Notes: generated from the letters alone by a model not told the origin. Numbered from the stretch's first letter, positions 35,612 to 45,320 are shown. The stretch is DNA of 64,000 nt from Bog-473 sp963850095 (GCA_963850095.1 CAWKJX010000013.1:186001-250000); one strand, 5' to 3'. Program-made: numbers and translations.

Positions 35612-38199
35612 GCGTCGGCGTCCTCGAACGTCCGGCCACCGGGTCGGCCCCCGAACCGACCACCGGCGGCGTCCCGGCCCGCCGGGCCATGCTCCGCTGG
35701 TCCTGGCGCCTTTTCAAGCGCGAATGGCGACAGCAGTTCTTGATCCTGCTGCTCATCATCGTCGCGGTGGCGGCCGTGGTGGTCGGCTCGGCCGTCGCGG
35801 TCAACACGCCGGCGCCGGCCAACACCGGCTTCGGCACCGCCGGCGACCTGGCCACCTACACGAGCATCCCGAGCGGGAAACAGGCCTCCCATCTCAATCT
35901 GCACTCGGTGGACGCCCAGATCGCCGCCCTGGAGCACCGCTTCGGCACCGTCCAGGTCATCGAGAACGAGAGCTTCAACGTTCCGGGCAGCACCCAGACC
36001 TACCAGCTTCGGTCCCAGGACCCGCACGGCCCCTATGGCGGGCCGATGCTCCAGCTACTCTCGGGGCACTACCCGACCGGGCCGGACCAAATTGCGGTCA
36101 CCCCTGGGCTGGCCTCCGAGCTCAACATCGGGGTGGGTGACGAATGGCCCCAGGGCGGCAAGACGGTGGTAGGCCTCGTGCAGAACCCCCAGAGCCTGCT
36201 CGACGAGTTCGCCCTGGTGGCACCCGGACAGTTGACGAACCCGACCACGGTGGACGTGCTGTTCGACGCACCGGGCGTGGACCCCGACCGCATCGGGTCC
36301 AACGTCTCGACGCCGGCCACCGTGGCCAACGGCAACGCGATCAACCCCGAGACCATCGTGCTGGCGCTGGCGACCGTCGGCATGCTGCTCATCGCGCTGG
36401 TGTCGATCGGCGGGTTCACGGTGCTGGCGCAGCGCCGAATGCGCGCCCTCGGCATGCTCGAGTCGATGGGGGCGACGGACCGCAATGTCCGGCTGGTGCT
36501 GGAGGCCAACGGCGTCATCGTCGGGGCCGTCGGGGCCGTCGCGGGTTTCGCCCTGGGCCTGGTGGCCTGGCTGGCCTACCGCCCGACCAACGAACAGAGC
36601 GCGCACCACCTCATCCCCATGTTCGCCCTACCGTGGACGGTGATCGGGCCGGCGATGGTACTGGCTGTCGTCGCGACCTTCTTCGCCGCCGGCTACCCCG
36701 CCCGTGCCATCACCCGCGTGCCGGTCGTGACCGCCCTGGCCGGACGTCCCGCGCCACCGCGCCAGATCCATCGCTCGTTCGTTCCCGGCGTGATCGCGCT
36801 CGCCCTCGGGTTCGTCTTCTTCTCCCTCTCGGGCGCAGGGAAGCAAGGCAAAGGCGTCATCTGGTTGATTCCGGGGCTCATCGCGCTGATCGTGGGGATC
36901 ATCCTCATGTCGCCGTTCTTCCTGGCCCTGCTGGCCCGGGCGGGACGAAGGGCACCCATTGCGCCGCGTCTGGCCCTGCGCGACCTGTCGCGCTACCGGG
37001 CGCGTTCGGGATCGGCTCTCTCGGCCATCAGTCTCGGCATCATGATCGCGGTGATCATCTGCGCCGTGGCGGTGGCCCGCTACGCCAACGTCTTCGACTA
37101 CGTCGGGCCGAACGTGGCTGCGAACACGATCAACGTGTACAGCGCGCCCAGCGGCGGCCAAACCGTTGGGCCGAACGGTCAAGTGTCGAACACGCCGCCG
37201 CCGCCGAGCCTCCAGTCGCAGCTGGCCGGCGTACACGCCATTGCCACCTCCATCGGTGCGAAGAACGTCGTCGAACTCGACAATCCGGCGGTCAATTTGC
37301 AGAACCCGAGCGCCTCGGGCCGGCAATGGAACGGCCCCGTCTTCGTGGCGACGCCGGCTTTGCTGCGGGCCTACGGCATAGACCCTTCCTCTATCCCGTC
37401 CAACGTCGACATACTCAGCTCGCGGCCAGGACTGGCCGGCTCAGGCGTGCAGCTCACCTACGGAGGCGGCGGCAAGGGCGGCCCATTGATCGGCCCCGGC
37501 TCCGGCCCTCAGGGTGGCAACGAGGGACCGGGTCCGGGCGACACGAACACCTGCTCGCCCGGCTCCTGCCTCGCCCACCCGGTGATCCAGCAGGAGAGCC
37601 AGCTGCCCATCGGGACGTCGTCGGCGAACACGGTGATCACCGAGAGCGCGTTGCACCGTCTGGACCTCGCGGACCAGAACAGCCTCGACGGCTGGATGAT
37701 CGAGTCCAACAGCGCGATCACCCAGTCCCAGCTCACGAACGCCAACTCGCTGGCGGCCGCCGCTGACCTGAGCATCGAGTCGAAGAACGACCTGCCGACA
37801 TCGGCCGAGATTGTGAACTGGGCGACGGTTTTCGGGATCGCGCTCGCCCTGGGCGTCCTCGCCATGAGCGTGGGCCTCATCCGCAGTGAGACGGCGAGCG
37901 AGCTCCGTACGCTCACGGCCACGGGCGCGAGTTCCCGCACCCGGCGCAGCCTGACGGCGGTCACGGCGGGCGGCCTCGCCTTTCTCGGCGCGTTGCTCGG
38001 GACCGTGGCCGCCTACGTGGGGCTGGTCGGCTGGTTCCGCTCGAACTCGCTCGAGGGTGGTGTGTCCGACATCATCGATCACATCCCCTGGGGCAACCTC
38101 TTCCTCATCGTGATCGCCATGCCGGTCGCCGCCGCATTGATCGGTTGGGTCCTGGCGGGACGGGAGCCCAGCGGCATCGCGACCCGCCCGACGGAGTAA
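35608..38199 (+). CDS. FtsX-like ABC transporter permease
   Basis: An 863-residue permease. A cytoplasmic N-terminus is followed by helix 1 (FLILLLIIVAVAAVVVGSAVAV), a large extracytoplasmic domain, three FtsX-type helices at about 245-385, a second helix pair near 390-500, another extracytoplasmic domain rich in Gly/Pro/Asn (GGGGKGGPLIGPGSGPQGG), and a final three-helix FtsX block. This doubled FtsX layout matches single-chain permeases working with a MacB/LolD-type ATPase. It may export a drug, peptide or lipid, or act as a mechanotransmitter. The stop lies in an 8-bp tandem duplication. Confidence 0.88.
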   Translation: MSVGVLERPATGSAPEPTTGGVPARRAMLRWSWRLFKREWRQQFLILLLIIVAVAAVVVGSAVAVNTPAPANTGFGTAGDLATYTSIPSGKQASHLNLHSVDAQIAALEHRFGTVQVIENESFNVPGSTQTYQLRSQDPHGPYGGPMLQLLSGHYPTGPDQIAVTPGLASELNIGVGDEWPQGGKTVVGLVQNPQSLLDEFALVAPGQLTNPTTVDVLFDAPGVDPDRIGSNVSTPATVANGNAINPETIVLALATVGMLLIALVSIGGFTVLAQRRMRALGMLESMGATDRNVRLVLEANGVIVGAVGAVAGFALGLVAWLAYRPTNEQSAHHLIPMFALPWTVIGPAMVLAVVATFFAAGYPARAITRVPVVTALAGRPAPPRQIHRSFVPGVIALALGFVFFSLSGAGKQGKGVIWLIPGLIALIVGIILMSPFFLALLARAGRRAPIAPRLALRDLSRYRARSGSALSAISLGIMIAVIICAVAVARYANVFDYVGPNVAANTINVYSAPSGGQTVGPNGQVSNTPPPPSLQSQLAGVHAIATSIGAKNVVELDNPAVNLQNPSASGRQWNGPVFVATPALLRAYGIDPSSIPSNVDILSSRPGLAGSGVQLTYGGGGKGGPLIGPGSGPQGGNEGPGPGDTNTCSPGSCLAHPVIQQESQLPIGTSSANTVITESALHRLDLADQNSLDGWMIESNSAITQSQLTNANSLAAAADLSIESKNDLPTSAEIVNWATVFGIALALGVLAMSVGLIRSETASELRTLTATGASSRTRRSLTAVTAGGLAFLGALLGTVAAYVGLVGWFRSNSLEGGVSDIIDHIPWGNLFLIVIAMPVAAALIGWVLAGREPSGIATRPTE

Positions 38200-38211
38200 C
38201 GGTGTAACGGT
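38196..38211 (+). repeat. 8-bp tandem duplication at the permease stop codon
   Basis: GTAACGGT occurs twice in tandem (38196-38203, 38204-38211); the first copy contains the TAA stop of the permease gene. Confidence 0.85.
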
Positions 38212-38286
38212 GTCGACGTCGGGTGTGACCACGAGACAGGCCGAGTCTCGGGCCACGGGCCGACGCGGGCCCAGACACGCTGGGTC

Positions 38287-38709
38287 GTGCACCTGATGCT
38301 CATCGCCACCTTCGCCGGGGCGCTGGCCGCACTCGTGGGCACGACCGGGACGACGCTGCACATCCTCATCGGCCTGACTTTCTTCGGAGTGGTCGTGGTG
38401 CACGTCGGCCAGCGCCGGCACACGGCGGCTCGCCTGGTGACAGGGCTGGTCCACGTCGGTGTGTGGATCCGCCCGCGCGGGCGCCTCGCCTTCTCGGACC
38501 TCGTCCTGGCCTTCTTGACCCTCAACGTGCTCGTCTCGGGGCTGGTGGACTGGCAGGAGGGCTACAAGACCGAGCTGCCGCTTTCGGCGCTCGGGCTTCC
38601 CGAGAATCTCATGAGCTGGCACGCGCTGTCCGCCCTGATCCTGACCGTCTACCTGACTGTCCACGTGGTCCGGCGCCGCAAGCGCTTGCGCAGTTCGTCG
38701 ATTCGCTGA
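38287..38709 (+). CDS. Small membrane protein, possible haem-binding DUF4405-like
   Basis: A 140-residue protein with four hydrophobic helices. Several histidines sit in or at the ends of helices (LHILIGLTFFGVVVVHVGQRRH, SWHALSALILTVYLTVHVV). This resembles small cytochrome b561/DUF4405-like membrane proteins in which paired His bind haem, but I cannot confirm that. The GTG at 38287 is the first usable start; a frame ending at 38294 carries MSTSGVTTR-like sequence that could be a frameshifted N-terminus. It may be cotranscribed with the ABC permease. Confidence 0.6.
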   Translation: MHLMLIATFAGALAALVGTTGTTLHILIGLTFFGVVVVHVGQRRHTAARLVTGLVHVGVWIRPRGRLAFSDLVLAFLTLNVLVSGLVDWQEGYKTELPLSALGLPENLMSWHALSALILTVYLTVHVVRRRKRLRSSSIR

Positions 38710-38726
38710 GCCGTGGGAGGTCGACC

Positions 38727-39989
38727 TCACGACTCCTTCGTCACCCCGAAACGCTCCGTGTAGAAGTCCGTCGTGGCGCGGAGCTCCTCCCGGTCCAGGC
38801 CGAAGAGGGGGAGGTCGTATTCCACCGTCCCGAAGCGCCCCCGCGGATGTTCGGCCATGAAGGCGGCCATTGCGGCACGCGACCGGTCGTCGAGCGGCTG
38901 GCCGGCCACGTCGTAGACGCGTTGGACCATGCCGATGTCGTCGGCCATGAACTCGTCGAAGTGCACCTCGATCGTCTGCTCGGCGGGCAACGCGTCGTGG
39001 TCGGCGACACTCTGGCGCAGCATGCGCTCCAGCCGGTCCGACCAGTACCGGCCGATACCCTCGACGTCCACCCGATTCCTGGTCAGCCGCGAGCTGTAGG
39101 CCAGCATCGTCACCATCGACGCCGTGACCGAGACGGGATCACGGTGCGTGAGGACGAAGGTGGCATCGGGGAAGGTCTCGGCCAGGACGGGGAATTGCTC
39201 GAGGTGCTGGGGTGACTTGAGCACCCAGCGCGTCCCGCCTCGCAACCACTGCAGCACCTGGAGCACCCGGACCAGGTAGCCGTAGCTGGGGCGCTGATTG
39301 CGGTTCAGGTAACCGTCACGCCAGAGGGGCATGGGTGTGATCGTCTCGAACAGCATGGTCGAGAAGTCGATGGCCAGCAGCTGAATCTCCTCGTGTGCGT
39401 GCTCGACCGTCATTTCGTGCATGCGGGTGAAGTAGGGCAGGGCGGCGTTGAGGAACCCGAGGGCCATTGCCGTGCGCTCCAGACGCGGATCGGGCTGGCC
39501 GGGCCTGGGCTGTTCGCGCTCGGCCAGGACCGGCTCCAGGCTCTCCCAGTAGGGGAGGGAGCGCAGGGCAGGGTCGGCCGACATCAGATTGTGGAGGTGC
39601 GTCGTTCCCGTCCGGGGGAGCCCGCAGATGATGACGGGCGCGGTGATCCGCTGGTCGAGGATCTCCGGGTGGCGCGTCACCAGGTCCTCGATCAGGAGGC
39701 GGTTCTTGAGCAGTCCCGCGAGGAAGGTGTGTTGCTGCAGGACGCCGGCGCCGTTGAAGCCGCCCTCCTCGCGCATGGCTCGGCACAGCAGCTCGAGCCG
39801 GGCCTCGAAGTCGGCGGCCCCGAAATCTTCGAGGCCGGTCTCGGCCGTCGCCGCCTGTTTGAGACTGGCCGGTTCGAGCGCCAGCCGGGACCCGGCGTCC
39901 TCCATGAAGTCGAGGATGGCCCGGACGTCGTCGCCGTAGCGCGGGTCGGCCAGGTCGTCGAGACGGACCGCGGCCGGGCGCCCGCTCAT
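38727..39989 (-). CDS. Sulfotransferase family protein
   Basis: A 420-residue PAPS-dependent sulfotransferase-fold protein common in Actinobacteria. The 5'-phosphosulfate loop is IICGLPRTGTTHLHNLM. The 3'-phosphate-binding region is ATFVLTHRDPVSVTASM, with WVLKSPQHLEQFP before it. A preceding helical region of about 120 residues is typical of this long subfamily. The acceptor (lipid, glycan or sterol-like) is unknown. Its ATG overlaps the stop of the DUF1214 gene (ATGA), so the two are cotranscribed. Confidence 0.85.
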   Translation of the reverse strand: MSGRPAAVRLDDLADPRYGDDVRAILDFMEDAGSRLALEPASLKQAATAETGLEDFGAADFEARLELLCRAMREEGGFNGAGVLQQHTFLAGLLKNRLLIEDLVTRHPEILDQRITAPVIICGLPRTGTTHLHNLMSADPALRSLPYWESLEPVLAEREQPRPGQPDPRLERTAMALGFLNAALPYFTRMHEMTVEHAHEEIQLLAIDFSTMLFETITPMPLWRDGYLNRNQRPSYGYLVRVLQVLQWLRGGTRWVLKSPQHLEQFPVLAETFPDATFVLTHRDPVSVTASMVTMLAYSSRLTRNRVDVEGIGRYWSDRLERMLRQSVADHDALPAEQTIEVHFDEFMADDIGMVQRVYDVAGQPLDDRSRAAMAAFMAEHPRGRFGTVEYDLPLFGLDREELRATTDFYTERFGVTKES

Positions 39990-41054
39990 ACCGACGCCAC
40001 GGGGACGACCTCGACCCGGGGCTGTGCGGGCGTGTCGTCGGGCAGGAACCAGCGGAACCAGATGCGGCCCGTGCGGTGGCCGGCCGTGGACACCCAATTC
40101 GGGTGGGCCGGGCGCTGGGGCGCCACCACAATGACCCAGGAGCCGTCGGGCTCGTAGGTCACCTCGGCTCCGTTGATGGTGACGCGCTCGTAGTCGTAGT
40201 TGTAGGTGTGCAGCAGCCTGTTCCACAGGCACATGTTCCAGAAGACGCAGGCGGGCGACCGGCCCCGGATGACCAGCGCCTCGTCGTCGGCCAGGTCGAA
40301 GGACCCCATGGCGTAGGAGGCGTCTCCGGCGGCCCAGCCGAAGGTGGTGGTGGGCACCGGATAGGGCGGGTCGACGGAGTTGGGCGTTCCGAGCGGAATG
40401 GGCACGATGGCGGCCTGTTCGCGCAGCCACGTCGTCATGGCCCGCAGGCGCCGGGCCAGGTCGGCGTCGTCCTGGCGGTAGACATCGGGCGGGTCGTCGG
40501 CCGTGATCGACCAGGCGGCCCGGCGGCCGGTCACCGGGTCGTCCAGGTAGTCGCGCGTGATGGCCGCGACGGCATCGGTCTCCAAGCGGATCCAGGCCGC
40601 CTCGGGATCGCTCGGCTCGGTCGCCGAGAGCACGATGTCGAAGGAGCCGTCGGCCCGGCGGAGGGCGTCGCGGCTGTTGACGGTGCCCACGATGTGCGTG
40701 GAATAGCGACCGTCGTCGGGCCCTCCGTAGACGGTCAGCGACATGTAGACGGCGTCACCGGGCTGGACGTGGACCCGGTAGGTGCGGGCCGGGTCGATCG
40801 GGGCGTAGCAGTAGAACGCGTCGGCGTTGTCCCCGCCCCACTTCTTGTAGGGGCCTACGATCTCGACGAAGCGCGGGCGGGCCGTGTCGGACCATACGTT
40901 CACGTCGGCCGCCACCTGCAGCATGGACAGGACCCACTTGTGCGCTTCGAGCAGCGTGTCGGGGTCATTGGCGAGCGACTCGACCATGCGCCGCTGGGTC
41001 GCCGCCACCTCGTCCAGCAGCTGGAGTGAAGGCCGTCTCGGTCTCGGTGCTCAT
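39986..41054 (-). CDS. DUF1214 domain protein, probable N-terminal frameshift
   Basis: A DUF1214-family protein. The body (GTG 41008 onward, 340 aa) contains GPYKKWGGDNADAFYCYAPID, RVHVQPGDAVYMSLTVYGG and the C-terminal VAPQRPAHPNWVSTAGHRTG-IWFRWFLPD block. The ATG at 41052-41054 (MSTETETAFT) is in another frame; deleting one base near 41015-41025 would continue it as QLLDEVAATQRRM. DUF1214 proteins often accompany sulfotransferases in Actinobacteria, as here. The function is unknown. Confidence 0.75.
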
Positions 41055-41237
41055 GGGCCCAGTCTGCGTCAGGTTGCCCGGGCCTCGCTGGAGCGGCTGG
41101 TCCCGAGCCGGCCTGCCGTGAGCGTGGCGGCGGCCGACTCGTCGCGGAATGAACCGTCAACAGCTGCCCGACGGTGAAGTGGGCATGTGGTGGGAGAGTC
41201 GAACACCGCAGGAAAAGTGGGTCGGGGGGAACGCGCG

Positions 41238-42461
41238 TCAGAGGGCGGCGGATCCCACAATGTCCGTCACGTGGACGCCCAGGCCCGGCAGGGATCCTTC
41301 ATACGGAGCACCGCCGTAGGCGAAGACCCCGCCGTCCTTTCCGAAGAGCCAGTAACTGTTCTCGGAGAATGTCGGGGTGATGCTCGACACGGCGGCGTTC
41401 AAAACCAGAGGACTGCCGGGAAAGTTCCCCGCCGTGCCAAATCCGGCGACCGCGCCCGCAGCCGTGGCCACCCAGTAGCCGGCGCCACCCGCAGAGCCGG
41501 CGATCCCTACGGCGTTCGTCACGTGCTGACCGAGGCCCACCATCGAGCCCAGGAACGGCGCATCCCCAAAGGCGAACACGCCGCCGTCCGCTCCGACCAC
41601 CCAATAGCCCATGTCGGTCGGCGTTGCGGCCATTCCCACAATGTCCCCGACGGTGACGTCCGAGTCCGGCAACGATCCTTCAAAACGAGAGATGCCGAAC
41701 GGGTAGACCGCCCCATTGGCCCCCACCAGCCAGTAGCCATTGCCGTTCGGCGTGGTCGCGATCCCCACGATGTCGCGTACGGCCGTGGTGTCACCCGGTA
41801 GTGAGCCAAGGTAGGGCGCATCCCCAAAGGCGAAGACGCCACCGTCGGCCCCGACCAGCCAATATCCCCTGCCGGTGGGGGTCGCGACCATTCCCACAAC
41901 GTCGTTGACCGTGACACCCGCGCCGGGCAGCGACCCCTCATAGGGCGCGCCCCCGAACGCGAAGACCCCTCCGTCGCTTCCAGTCATCCAGTAGCCGGGG
42001 AACATGCTGGTGAGTGCGAAGGGTTCTGTTGTTGCCGGCGTGAGCGACCCGCCCTCGAAGACCAACTGGTAGGTGCCGCTGTGTGAGAGCAGTGTGCAGT
42101 TGAAGTCGGCGATTCCAGTCGTCACAACCATTGGGTTTTCAGCACAGGAGATGGCAGAACCACCTGAGGTCATGACTTCGCTGAGAGTGACCTCGTCCGT
42201 GTTGTCGCCCGTCACCACGTTGCCACTGCCGTCCTCGACCGAGACTCCGATGGTGAACGGTTGGTTGAACAGAACCGTGGACGGAGGTTGGGTCGTGATC
42301 ACCAGCTGTGTCGGAACACCGACCGGGGCAGCGCCGGCCGAGTCGGCCAACCCAACTCCAGTCGGAACAAGCAGCCCCAGCGCAACGAGGAGGACGCCAA
42401 CCACATAGCGCCCGCCATCAGAGATCGAGACCACTATCCACCTCACGAGATTTACAGGCAT
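41238..42461 (-). CDS. Secreted repeat protein with GYWLVGADGGVFAFGDA-type repeats
   Basis: A 407-residue exported protein. A signal peptide (YVVGVLLVALGLLVPTG...AGAAP) follows the ATG at 42461. An Ig-like domain (about 50-150) has QLVITTQPPSTVLFNQPFTI and carries two Cys. Six repeats of roughly 45-47 residues follow, each with a GYWxxxxDGGVFAFGxAPYxGSLPG core and a VxDIVGxAxTPxGxG tail. They probably form a beta-propeller-like array. Such repeats are common in Acidimicrobiia exoproteins. Adhesion or glycan binding is a guess. Confidence 0.8.
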   Translation of the reverse strand: MPVNLVRWIVVSISDGGRYVVGVLLVALGLLVPTGVGLADSAGAAPVGVPTQLVITTQPPSTVLFNQPFTIGVSVEDGSGNVVTGDNTDEVTLSEVMTSGGSAISCAENPMVVTTGIADFNCTLLSHSGTYQLVFEGGSLTPATTEPFALTSMFPGYWMTGSDGGVFAFGGAPYEGSLPGAGVTVNDVVGMVATPTGRGYWLVGADGGVFAFGDAPYLGSLPGDTTAVRDIVGIATTPNGNGYWLVGANGAVYPFGISRFEGSLPDSDVTVGDIVGMAATPTDMGYWVVGADGGVFAFGDAPFLGSMVGLGQHVTNAVGIAGSAGGAGYWVATAAGAVAGFGTAGNFPGSPLVLNAAVSSITPTFSENSYWLFGKDGGVFAYGGAPYEGSLPGLGVHVTDIVGSAAL

Positions 42462-42812
42462 TCTCGGCTGAATGGACTTTACGTCCGGAGGACCGACCGG
42501 ACAATCATGGAAACCCATCGAGGCAGGGATCGCAACAGAGGACAGAATCTCTGGGACCCCAGGTGGATGCCGCGCTCCTCCCTTAAATGCTCAACATCCA
42601 TGCTCTGGTGCAAAGGGTGGCACGAGCTTGCCCGTGCCGACCCCACTGACCTCCGCGCCATCGCTGCTCCGGAATCCGGAGACACTTGCTTCCGCACCTT
42701 CGCCGCTAATGAGCCGCCTCTCGGCCTGAGACGAAATAGACCCGATGGATGCCAGACTGAGCGCCAAGGGGGGCCGGTGGGACGATGCAGCATGAGGGGA
42801 TAGTTTGAGCCC
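42462..42812. other. Intergenic stretch, 351 bp, no gene seen
   Basis: Lies between the divergently transcribed secreted repeat protein and DUF1801 genes. I see no convincing coding sequence on either strand and no structured RNA. It should hold both promoters. It looks less GC-rich than the first 40 kb. Confidence 0.5.
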
Positions 42813-43190
42813 ATGCCGATGCCGAAGCGGTCAAGTGTCGATGATTTCTTTGCACAGCTTGGGGACGTGCAGCGTCCGCACCTCGAGGCGCTCCGGGCGC
42901 TGAGTGTGGAGGTCGACCCAGAGGCGCGAGAGGAACTCAAGTGGAACCTTCCGGTCTACGTCCGCGGAGACAACACGAACCAGTGGATGCTCCAGAACTT
43001 CAAGCACCACTGCTCACTTCGATTTTCTCCTGAGTTCTTCGCCACCCAGAAGGCCGTGGTCGAGGCCGCCGGCTACGAGTTCGGCGAGGGCTTCATAAAA
43101 TTGCCCTATAAGCGGGAGCTGCCGACCGAGCTCCTGAGGACACTGATGTTGGCGCGGGTGGCCGAGTTCGAAGCGCGGCATGCCGGCTAG
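42813..43190 (+). CDS. DUF1801 (YdhG-like) family protein
   Basis: A 125-residue protein of the DUF1801/YdhG fold. It has the N-terminal helix VDDFFAQLGDVQRPHLEALR, the central EELKWNLPVYVRGDNTN strand pair, and the C-terminal GEGFIKLPYKRELPTELL. A purine-rich AGGGGATAG precedes the ATG by about 14 nt. The molecular role of the family is unknown. Monocistronic. Confidence 0.82.
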   Translation: MPMPKRSSVDDFFAQLGDVQRPHLEALRALSVEVDPEAREELKWNLPVYVRGDNTNQWMLQNFKHHCSLRFSPEFFATQKAVVEAAGYEFGEGFIKLPYKRELPTELLRTLMLARVAEFEARHAG

Positions 43191-43334
43191 GCCGCGGGGG
43201 TCATGGTGCCTCGGCTCATCTCGATCGGGTGCCTTGATGGGCAGTTGACGCCACGTAGGCCACCGCCACGGCGCCGCCAGAATCAGTGCTGGACCTACAC
43301 TGCGCGCAACAGGTGAGCACAGGGGGAGGTTCCT

Positions 43335-43730
43335 ATGCCAGTGAGTAAGCCACAAGATCTCCCGCGCGGAGGTGGGGACCGCTGGCCGCTGTGCGGCGCC
43401 GGTTTCCGGTCGGTCCAGTGGGGTGACCTCGAGGTCGGCTATACAGATACCGGTGCGGGCGACCACACGCTCCTTTACCGGGGACTACCCGGTGATGTCT
43501 GCCCCTGCCCCCACTATGGATACATGTTCAGCGGGCGCTTGCGCTGTCGGTACCCTGGAAGCGATTGGCCGGACGAGGTAGCGGAAAAGGGCGACGCGTA
43601 CTTCTTTCGCGCCGGACACGTGCTGATCTACGAGGAGCCGAGCGAAGTCGTCGAGTTCAACCCGGCCAGCGTGCTGCAGTACATGATGGACCACATCGAA
43701 AAGGCGGCGAGTCGCCTTGGCAATCCCTGA
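43335..43730 (+). CDS. Cupin-fold protein of unknown function
   Basis: A 131-residue single-domain protein with the pattern of a small cupin: PCPHYGYMFSGRLRCRY, EKGDAYFFRAGHVLIYEEPSEVVEF. Potential metal ligands are the His in CPHYGY and the His in RAGHVL. The classic second cupin motif is degenerate. An AGGGGGAGG ribosome-binding site lies 6 nt before the ATG, and TACACT at 43296-43301 may be its -10. No partner genes are obvious. Confidence 0.7.
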   Translation: MPVSKPQDLPRGGGDRWPLCGAGFRSVQWGDLEVGYTDTGAGDHTLLYRGLPGDVCPCPHYGYMFSGRLRCRYPGSDWPDEVAEKGDAYFFRAGHVLIYEEPSEVVEFNPASVLQYMMDHIEKAASRLGNP

Positions 43731-43918
43731 GCACCGTTGAGATTTGTCCCGCCCGCCCCGCGCCTGCGGGACGACGGTCACCGGTTTTCTCGACACCGTG
43801 TGGACGCATCCGCCGACGACCCCACAGGTGTCGGTCTTCTCGGAGGTTTTCCTGACGCTGTCCTGAACCTGTCGCCCCCGATCACCGCAGCAGCCGGAAT
43901 CCTCGGCGATGGGCCGCC

Positions 43919-44422
43919 ATGACCGACGTTCGAACGCGGCGTCTCCAGCTGCACGCGATCGATGTCGCCGAGGCCGAACGTATTGCCGCTCGGAGTGCGG
44001 GACCAGCCGATGCGTGGGCGGACGACTTCCCTTTCGAGGGCGACGTTGGCGCAGTGGGAGGATTCCTCCGCGCCACCGCAGGGTCCGGAGACCAGCGGCC
44101 GTTCGGCTACTACACCATCACCCGCCTGGCCGACGGGCTGGCCATCGGGGGCGTCGGCTTCAAGGGCCAGCCAGATGACGGCTGGGTCGAAGTCGGCTAT
44201 GGCCTGGTTCCTTCTGCCCGCGGCAATGGCTACGCCGCGGAGGCGGTCGTCGCGCTCCTGTCCGTGGCCGCTCGCCATGGACTGTCCAGGGTGATCGCCA
44301 ACACGACTCCGGACAACTTTGCTTCGCAGCGGACCCTCATCCGAGCCGGATTCCGCCTTGTGAACACCGACGCGGAGTTCCACCACTTCGAAGTTCCCCT
44401 GAACGGGCGCAGCGCCACCTAG
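43919..44422 (+). CDS. GNAT acetyltransferase
   Basis: A 167-residue GNAT protein. Core: VRTRRLQLHAIDVAEAERI, LAIGGVGFKGQPDDGWVEVGY, then the acetyl-CoA loop PSARGNGYAAEAV and NFASQRTLIRAGF. The length is normal. It stands alone between unrelated genes, and the acceptor is unknown. Confidence 0.85.
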   Translation: MTDVRTRRLQLHAIDVAEAERIAARSAGPADAWADDFPFEGDVGAVGGFLRATAGSGDQRPFGYYTITRLADGLAIGGVGFKGQPDDGWVEVGYGLVPSARGNGYAAEAVVALLSVAARHGLSRVIANTTPDNFASQRTLIRAGFRLVNTDAEFHHFEVPLNGRSAT

Positions 44423-44698
44423 CCGATTGGCTGAATGGCACAAGCAGTGGCTCGACGCGTTGCCGGGCAGGCGCGGCTGACTCGCCGCGATGTGTGCGGC
44501 GGCCGTCGCTGCAGGCACACGTGCACGGGTCGTGCTCGCGTTGTGAGCCGTCGTCTGCCGGTGCTGGCGGCAGGTCTTCCGCTGGAAATAATCCCCTAGC
44601 CGGCGGTGTCAAACGGGCAGCGCTGACGGTGTGCCGGGGAGGTTCACCCTGCAGGCGAATCCCTTCCTTCCCTGAGCGGTTGAGGGGTGGCGCGGCTT

Positions 44699-45187
44699 CT
44701 AGCGGATCGGGCTGCCGAAGCGAATCACATTGCCGTCCGGATCGGTTACGGAGCCCTCCCGCTTGCCGTAATCCTCGTTCTGCGGGCCGGTCACTTCGAT
44801 TCCCGCCTGTCTCCACTCTTCTGCCACCCGGTCGGCGTCCTGGCAGTGGATGTAGAGACGCCCGACACCCGGAACATCGTCGCCCGCGCTTTGGGCGAGG
44901 TGGATCGTGAGGCCCCGATCCCGATGGGCAAATCCATAGGTGTCGTCGTGGAGGGACGTCTCGAAACCCGCACGCTCGTACCAGGCGGCCGAGCGAATCA
45001 CATTGGCAACCGTGAAGATCGGTTCGAAGCCCGTGATCAGCCAAGTGCCGGTCATGAGCTGCAGTTGGCCGTCGTGTTGTGCGTTGAGGCCACTCAGGCA
45101 GTTGTGACAGATCGGCTGATCGGGGTGCGATCGCAAATGGACCCACCAATCGACCGAGGCTGAGCAGCATGAACAGGTCACGGCCAT
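44699..45187 (-). CDS. VOC/glyoxalase-fold protein with N-terminal Cys-pair (zinc-ribbon-like) extension
   Basis: A 162-residue protein. Residues about 1-45 hold CSCC and CHNC pairs 23 residues apart (CSCCSASVDWWVHLRSHPD, ICHNCLSGL), suggesting a zinc knuckle or ribbon. Residues about 50-160 are a single VOC domain (FEPIFTVANVIRSAAWYERA, GVGRLYIHCQDADRVAEEW, SVTDPDGNVIRFGSP) like bleomycin-resistance and glyoxalase proteins. The fusion is unusual. It could bind or detoxify a small molecule; the zinc module may mediate dimerisation or nucleic-acid binding (inference). Confidence 0.78.
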   Translation of the reverse strand: MAVTCSCCSASVDWWVHLRSHPDQPICHNCLSGLNAQHDGQLQLMTGTWLITGFEPIFTVANVIRSAAWYERAGFETSLHDDTYGFAHRDRGLTIHLAQSAGDDVPGVGRLYIHCQDADRVAEEWRQAGIEVTGPQNEDYGKREGSVTDPDGNVIRFGSPIR

Positions 45188-45320
45188 CGCCCGTTATCGT
45201 ACGCGTCGGAGGGATGAAGGTTGCCGTTCAGTCAGGCGCTGTGGTCGTTTCGCCTCTCCGGGGACACCGGAGGACGCCCGTCTTGTCTCGTCCTGGGCAA
45301 GCCGAGGTAAGTTTCTCCTC

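Noticed and set aside
43737..43922. 61-codon frame between the cupin and GNAT genes
   Set aside because: It has no ribosome-binding site, a Pro/Arg-rich shadow-like composition, and overlaps the GNAT start.
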